From Anaerolineaceae bacterium (GTDB lineage Bacteria > Chloroflexota > Anaerolineae > Anaerolineales > Villigracilaceae), in the NCBI GenBank assembly GCA_009772985.1, contig WOUS01000002.1, positions 387,554 to 451,553 of the forward strand: a stretch of DNA of 64,000 nt, written 5' to 3'. A program made the position numbers and the translations under genes. Positions 60,344 through 64,000 of this stretch are shown here, one piece after another. Every line of letters begins with the position of its first letter. Within the stretch, counting starts at the first letter, position 1. The notes beneath the pieces were generated by a model. The model saw only the letters and a list, made by a program, of their open reading frames with translations, did no database searches and had not been told where the DNA came from.

Positions 60344-61369
60344 TTATGGGGTCGGTGTGGGGATTTCCGGCGTTGGCGTTTCCCCGCCGGGGGTCGGCGT
60401 CACGGACGGGACAGCGGTCGGCGGGACCGGGTGGCACTTAAAATACACGGCCGTGGCGGTGGCGAAATACGGGATGTTATCGTTGCTGTAGACCGTGAAC
60501 GCCGCGTCGAACTGCGCCTGGGCATCGCAAAAATGGCCGCCGCCCAACAATTGCTTGGCGTATTCGAGCGTGGCTTCGCGCCAGCGGTCCTGCGCCGTCT
60601 TGCAGGAGGAGTCCATTAGATTGGGATACCCGCGCATGGTCTGGGCGAAGTAATACTGGGCTTTCACCCAATCCACCTCCCAGAACGCGGCGCCAGCCAT
60701 GTAATAGCGGGCAAAATTCCGCGCGCTGCTGGCATCCCCGTCCAGGGGGCCGAAGCGCTCCGCCAGGGTCAGGTCGTAGATCCCGCCCTCGAGGTTCGTA
60801 TCCCGGCAGCTGGCGGGGAAGAGTTTTGCCATGCCGCGGCTGCGGAGGGCAATGTAGTACATGCCATCCACTTCGACGACGCGGTAGGTCGGATCGGTCT
60901 TGCGCAGGGCGTCGAGGGTGTTCAGGGCGTTCGTCCAGTCCTGGGCGGCGACGTACTGTTTGGCCTGGTTGAAGATGGCCTCCGCGCCGCGCAGGTCGGG
61001 AGTCGGGGTGATGGTCGGGGTGAGGGTCGGGCTGGGGGTCGGCGACATGCTCATCCAGATGTTCAGTTGGATCAGGGCTTCTTCCAGGCCGGGATAGGCC
61101 TGGTCGTGCTGGGCGACGAACTGGAAATGCTGGAAGGCCACCTCGTACTGGCCGTTGTCCATCGCATCCATCCCCAATTGGAACTGTTCGTCCACCTGCC
61201 GGGCAACAACGGTGGCCTCGGCCTGTTTGCGCTGGATGACGCCGGATTCGAACCCGGCAAAAATGCCCAGGGCGACAAGGACGAAAAATCCCAGGATGGG
61301 AATCCAGCGGGACAGGGGCTTGGGGGACTGCACGGTGGGAGTCGGATTGGTGTCGTTGATGTCAGACAT
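60344..61369 (-). CDS. Membrane-anchored tetratricopeptide-like protein
   Basis: The 341-residue protein has one membrane helix at about 24-44 and an extracytoplasmic region with helical-repeat character (FQLGMDAMDNGQYEVAFQHF, FNQAKQYVAAQDWTNALNTLDAL, AQYYFAQTMRGYPN). Pro/Thr linkers interrupt it near residue 110 and form the C-terminus. Function unknown; possibly scaffold or substrate-binding. A TATAAT box ends seven bases before the ATG. Confidence 0.7.
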   Translation of the reverse strand: MSDINDTNPTPTVQSPKPLSRWIPILGFFVLVALGIFAGFESGVIQRKQAEATVVARQVDEQFQLGMDAMDNGQYEVAFQHFQFVAQHDQAYPGLEEALIQLNIWMSMSPTPSPTLTPTITPTPDLRGAEAIFNQAKQYVAAQDWTNALNTLDALRKTDPTYRVVEVDGMYYIALRSRGMAKLFPASCRDTNLEGGIYDLTLAERFGPLDGDASSARNFARYYMAGAAFWEVDWVKAQYYFAQTMRGYPNLMDSSCKTAQDRWREATLEYAKQLLGGGHFCDAQAQFDAAFTVYSNDNIPYFATATAVYFKCHPVPPTAVPSVTPTPGGETPTPEIPTPTP

Positions 61370-61376
61370 GGCGGCT

Positions 61377-61382
61377 ATTATA
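61377..61382 (-). promoter_or_regulatory. -10 box for a leaderless transcript
   Basis: TATAAT on the minus strand ends seven bases before the ATG at 61369, with no ribosome-binding site. Confidence 0.6.
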
Positions 61383-61393
61383 CTCCACGTTTC

Positions 61394-62920
61394 TCACAGA
61401 CGAAGCAGGGTGCGGACCTCGGGCCAGATGAGCGGCAGGGCGGCCAGCCCTCCGGCGAACATTCCCGCCAGCGCCGCCAGCCAGGCCGGGAGCGGCAGGA
61501 ACTGCATCCCTGCCCAGGCCAGCGCGCCCGCCAGCAGCGCCGCCGGGACGGCGCGCAGGGCCGTCCCGCCGACATTCAGCAGGCCGGGGAACTTGCGATT
61601 GAGCAGGGTCAGCAGCACGAGCGCCTGCGTGGTGTAGGCAATGGCCGCCGCCAGCGGGATGCCCGGCAGGCCGATCCAGCCTGAGAACAGCCAGGCCAGC
61701 AGGATGAACGCGGCCACCTGTCCCAGCGCCGCCAGCAGCGGGACACGCGTGTTCTGGTTGGCATAGTACGAGCGCACCGCCACCTCCAGCCAGGTATCGC
61801 CCAGCAGGCCGAACAGGAACGCCCACGTGCACCAGGTCACCAGGTCGAGTTGGGCGGCCTCGTAGCCGAAGAAACGCGCCAGCAGCGGGCGGACGCCCAC
61901 CGCCAGCAGCGCCGCCGCCGGGAGGCAGAACGCCAGCATGACGCGCAGCACCCGGTTGACGGTCTCGCGGAAAGTGTCGAGTTTGCCAGCCGTGACAAAT
62001 CCGGCCAGCGTGGGCAGCAGGGCAATGGCGATTGCCGTCCCGATGATCGTTTCCGGGACCTGCTGGATGGTCCAGCCCAGGTTGAGCGCCCCCACCCCGG
62101 CCTCGCCGAACTTGGAAGCCAGGTTGTCGCGAGCCAGGAAATAGCCCTGGATGCAGGCCATCGTCAGCAGGCGCGGCCAGAGCAGGATGAGCACCCGCTG
62201 GACGCCGGGCGTTCTCAGGCCGATGACCGGCTTCCAGCGGAACTGGTAGCGGATCAGTCCCGGGACCTGGATCAGCAGGTGCAGCGCCGCGCCGATGATG
62301 ACGCCGTACACCATGCCGTACAGTCCCAGCCCGAAGGCCGGCAGCGTGACCGGACCGAGTTGCATGCCTTCGGTTGGGGTGAGGACGGTCACGCCGAAGA
62401 TCTGTCCCAGATTGTAGAAGACGGGCGCCAGCGCCGGGAACAGGAAATGCTGGTTGGCCTGCAAGCCCGAGGCGACCAGCCCGCTGATGGAGAACAGCAG
62501 GATGGCCGCCAGGTCAATGCGCATCAGGGAAGCGGTCAGCGCCTGTTTTTCGGGAGTGAAGTGCGGGACGATGACGTAGCGCACCAACGGTTCGGCCAGG
62601 AGGATAATGACCACCGCCGCCACCGCCGTGACGATAAACGCCAGGTTGACGATGCGGGCGAACAAATCCCACGCGGCGGGACGTCCCTGCCGATCCAGAT
62701 ATTCACGCAGCACCGGGATGAACGCCATGCCCAGCGCGCCACCGGACAGCAGGGCGGACAGGTAATCGGGAATGTTGTTGGCCGCGCCGAAGATGCCCAT
62801 CCCCTCCAGGCCTACAACCTTGTTGAAGAGAAAGGACTTGCCGAAGGCCAGGATTTTATCCAGCGCGAAAAAAGAGGCGAGCAGGATGGAGGTCCGGGTG
62901 AGGTGCGTGAGTTTTGGCAT
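61394..62920 (-). CDS. murJ: Lipid II flippase MurJ (MviN)
   Basis: The 508-residue protein has about 14 membrane helices and the MurJ landmarks: RTSILLASFFALDKILAFGK at the N-terminus, FGAANNIPDYLSALLSGGALGMAFIPV, LFSISGLVASGLQANQHFLFP and NLGWTIQQVPETIIGTAIAIALLP. It moves lipid II across the membrane for peptidoglycan synthesis. ATG 62920 lies seven bases after a TATAAT box, so the start is probably leaderless; the longer frame runs through the box. Confidence 0.92.
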   Translation of the reverse strand: MPKLTHLTRTSILLASFFALDKILAFGKSFLFNKVVGLEGMGIFGAANNIPDYLSALLSGGALGMAFIPVLREYLDRQGRPAAWDLFARIVNLAFIVTAVAAVVIILLAEPLVRYVIVPHFTPEKQALTASLMRIDLAAILLFSISGLVASGLQANQHFLFPALAPVFYNLGQIFGVTVLTPTEGMQLGPVTLPAFGLGLYGMVYGVIIGAALHLLIQVPGLIRYQFRWKPVIGLRTPGVQRVLILLWPRLLTMACIQGYFLARDNLASKFGEAGVGALNLGWTIQQVPETIIGTAIAIALLPTLAGFVTAGKLDTFRETVNRVLRVMLAFCLPAAALLAVGVRPLLARFFGYEAAQLDLVTWCTWAFLFGLLGDTWLEVAVRSYYANQNTRVPLLAALGQVAAFILLAWLFSGWIGLPGIPLAAAIAYTTQALVLLTLLNRKFPGLLNVGGTALRAVPAALLAGALAWAGMQFLPLPAWLAALAGMFAGGLAALPLIWPEVRTLLRL

Positions 62921-62927
62921 GGGGCAA

Positions 62928-62933
62928 ATTATA
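62928..62933 (-). promoter_or_regulatory. -10 box for a leaderless murJ transcript
   Basis: TATAAT on the minus strand ends seven bases before the murJ ATG, without a ribosome-binding site. Confidence 0.65.
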
Positions 62934-62935
62934 AC

Positions 62936-62965
62936 CGTAGCGGCGACCTGCCGGCCGCCGCTACG
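62936..62965 (-). terminator. Hairpin after menA
   Basis: CGTAGCGGCG and CGCCGCTACG form a 10-bp perfect stem with a 10-base loop between menA and the murJ promoter. It lacks a T tract, so termination is uncertain. Confidence 0.5.
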
Positions 62966-62974
62966 AAAGAACAT

Positions 62975-63868
62975 CTACCCGATGAACAATCCAACAGCCA
63001 GCAGCGCCGGCGTCGCCAGGTTGATGAGCACGTTCTGTCCCAGCGCGGGGATGAGCGCAGGCACGTTATCGGAATTCTTCAACACGTTACGGATGACCGG
63101 CACAGCCAGGATGAGGGTCAACAGGCCAAGCAGGGAGAAGACCGGCAGGACTCCGAGGATGACACCAAGCACGATGGCAGCATACGTCGCCAGCAGGAAG
63201 GCAATGTAAATATAGCCGCTCGCTTTCCGCCCGACGAGAATGGGGTAATGCCGCCGCCCGATGCTCCGGTCGGCTTCCACGTCCGGGAACTGGTTGAGCA
63301 GGAGCAGGTCGCTGACCAGGAAGAATGGGACGAGCGAGGCCGCAAAGGCCACCCAGGAATACTCGCCGGTCAGGGCGAAGTGCGCGCCCAGCACCATGAA
63401 AGTGCCGAAACCGAGACCCGGAGCCAGCAGGCACAGCAGCGGGTTGCGCGCCATCCAGACCGTATAGCCGTAAAGGAGGAACAAACCGGCGACTCCCAGC
63501 GGGATCAATTCCCAGCCCCAGACGGTGACGAAGAACAAGCCAATCCCTCCGGTGATGGCAAAGGCGACGAGCGCCGTCGCCAGGGCGGCCGGGGCCAGTT
63601 CGGGGTGCGCCTGGAGTGTGCCGCTGCCGCCGCTGAAGGGGGTCTTCTGCGTGCGGGAATCGAGGCCGGTTTTGAAATCATAATACTCGTTGAAGGCGTT
63701 GACGCTGATGTGCGCCGCCACTGCGCCGATGAGAACGAGCGCGAAGTGGAGCCAGTTCACGCTGCCTTTCGCGTACAGGGCGGCGCCCAATCCAACCAGC
63801 GCGCAGGCCGGGGCCAGGATGACGAATGGCAGGCGCATTGGGCCGAGGATGAGTTTCAGATTTTTCAT
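62975..63868 (-). CDS. menA: 1,4-dihydroxy-2-naphthoate polyprenyltransferase (UbiA family)
   Basis: The 297-residue membrane protein has nine helices and both prenyl-diphosphate motifs: NAFNEYYDFKTGLDS and NQFPDVEADRSIGRRH. These positions and the context of anaerobic metabolism fit MenA, which attaches the side chain of menaquinone. Another UbiA function is possible. AAGGAG precedes the ATG. Confidence 0.82.
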   Translation of the reverse strand: MKNLKLILGPMRLPFVILAPACALVGLGAALYAKGSVNWLHFALVLIGAVAAHISVNAFNEYYDFKTGLDSRTQKTPFSGGSGTLQAHPELAPAALATALVAFAITGGIGLFFVTVWGWELIPLGVAGLFLLYGYTVWMARNPLLCLLAPGLGFGTFMVLGAHFALTGEYSWVAFAASLVPFFLVSDLLLLNQFPDVEADRSIGRRHYPILVGRKASGYIYIAFLLATYAAIVLGVILGVLPVFSLLGLLTLILAVPVIRNVLKNSDNVPALIPALGQNVLINLATPALLAVGLFIG

Positions 63869-64000
63869 TGATTGTCTCCTTATTTGAATTTGGAATCACT
63901 GAGGGCGTTGGTGCATGAAAGGCTAGACAAAAGAGGCGTGACCGTGTAAGTTTGGGTTTATGCCTAAACAAAAACACACACAGCCACGCCCGAAAACATT
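63869..64000 (+). other. Window-end segment, possible start of a new gene
   Basis: An ATG at 63961 reads MPKQKHTQPRPKT into the window edge after AT-rich, repeat-like sequence. It could be the start of a transposase or another gene, but 13 residues are too few to decide. Confidence 0.2.

Noticed and set aside
63869..64000. Insertion sequence at the right edge
   Set aside because: Only 13 codons of a possible gene are visible and no inverted repeat pair can be tested; recorded only as an undecided segment.

Overview
The window is GC-rich bacterial chromosome with tightly packed genes, many overlapping by ATGA. Several features suggest a strictly or facultatively anaerobic, menaquinone-using member of the Chloroflexota, most likely the Anaerolineae: a tungsten-type aldehyde oxidoreductase operon, secreted lipoproteins with long Pro/Thr linkers, LiaF/toast-rack membrane genes, a two-HTH RodZ-like protein and many palindromic intergenic repeats. 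This placement is an inference from gene content; there is no rRNA gene here. No tRNA, rRNA, CRISPR array or intact insertion sequence was recognised.

Layout. 1-2.4 kb: ferredoxin-AOR-MoaD operon (minus). 2.5-10.1 kb: plus-strand genes including a split CoA-transferase (subunits A and B separated by three genes), an S23-type four-helix protein and a HAD phosphatase. 10.2-14.9 kb: heterodimeric ABC exporter with its MarR regulator. 15-18.4 kb: rarA, a histidine phosphatase, a PIG-L deacetylase and a zinc-ribbon protein. 18.4-23.1 kb: an AbrB-PIN toxin-antitoxin pair flanked by a partial duplication of the moeZ rhodanese end, then a cysteine operon (cysK-cysE-cysO-like-moeZ) behind a leader that looks like a cysteine attenuator. 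23.2-28 kb: an EF-G paralogue, a truncated reverse transcriptase and a KAP-NTPase/FGE-sulfatase protein whose C-terminus carries the hallmarks of a diversity-generating-retroelement variable region. 28-36 kb: hemW, two MFS proteins, plsC, an APC permease and two metallo-beta-lactamase paralogues. 36-44.7 kb: lipoproteins, LiaF-like membrane proteins, a hybrid kinase with a CpaE/TadZ-like response regulator, and a cNMP-binding/NifU fusion. 44.9-47.1 kb: an ECF sigma, zinc anti-sigma, thioredoxin-fold and OsmC cluster; the thioredoxin-fold gene has an in-frame UGA inside a CxxC motif followed at once by a SECIS-like hairpin, so it is read here as a selenoprotein. 47.2-64 kb: two tandem LysM/M23 lipoproteins, mfd, pth, rplI with a repeat tail, a RodZ-like gene, rimO, a CPBP protease, a tetratricopeptide-like protein, murJ and menA.

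Cross-cutting patterns. At least seven genes have a TATAAT-like box ending 6-7 nt before the ATG with no Shine-Dalgarno sequence, pointing to leaderless mRNAs. Short palindromes and degenerate oligonucleotide tracts of the kind seen between genes also occur translated in frame inside mfd, hemW and an MFS gene. The three systems most worth testing are the redox sigma/selenoprotein operon, the retroelement remnant beside the KAP-FGE gene, and the cysteine attenuator.
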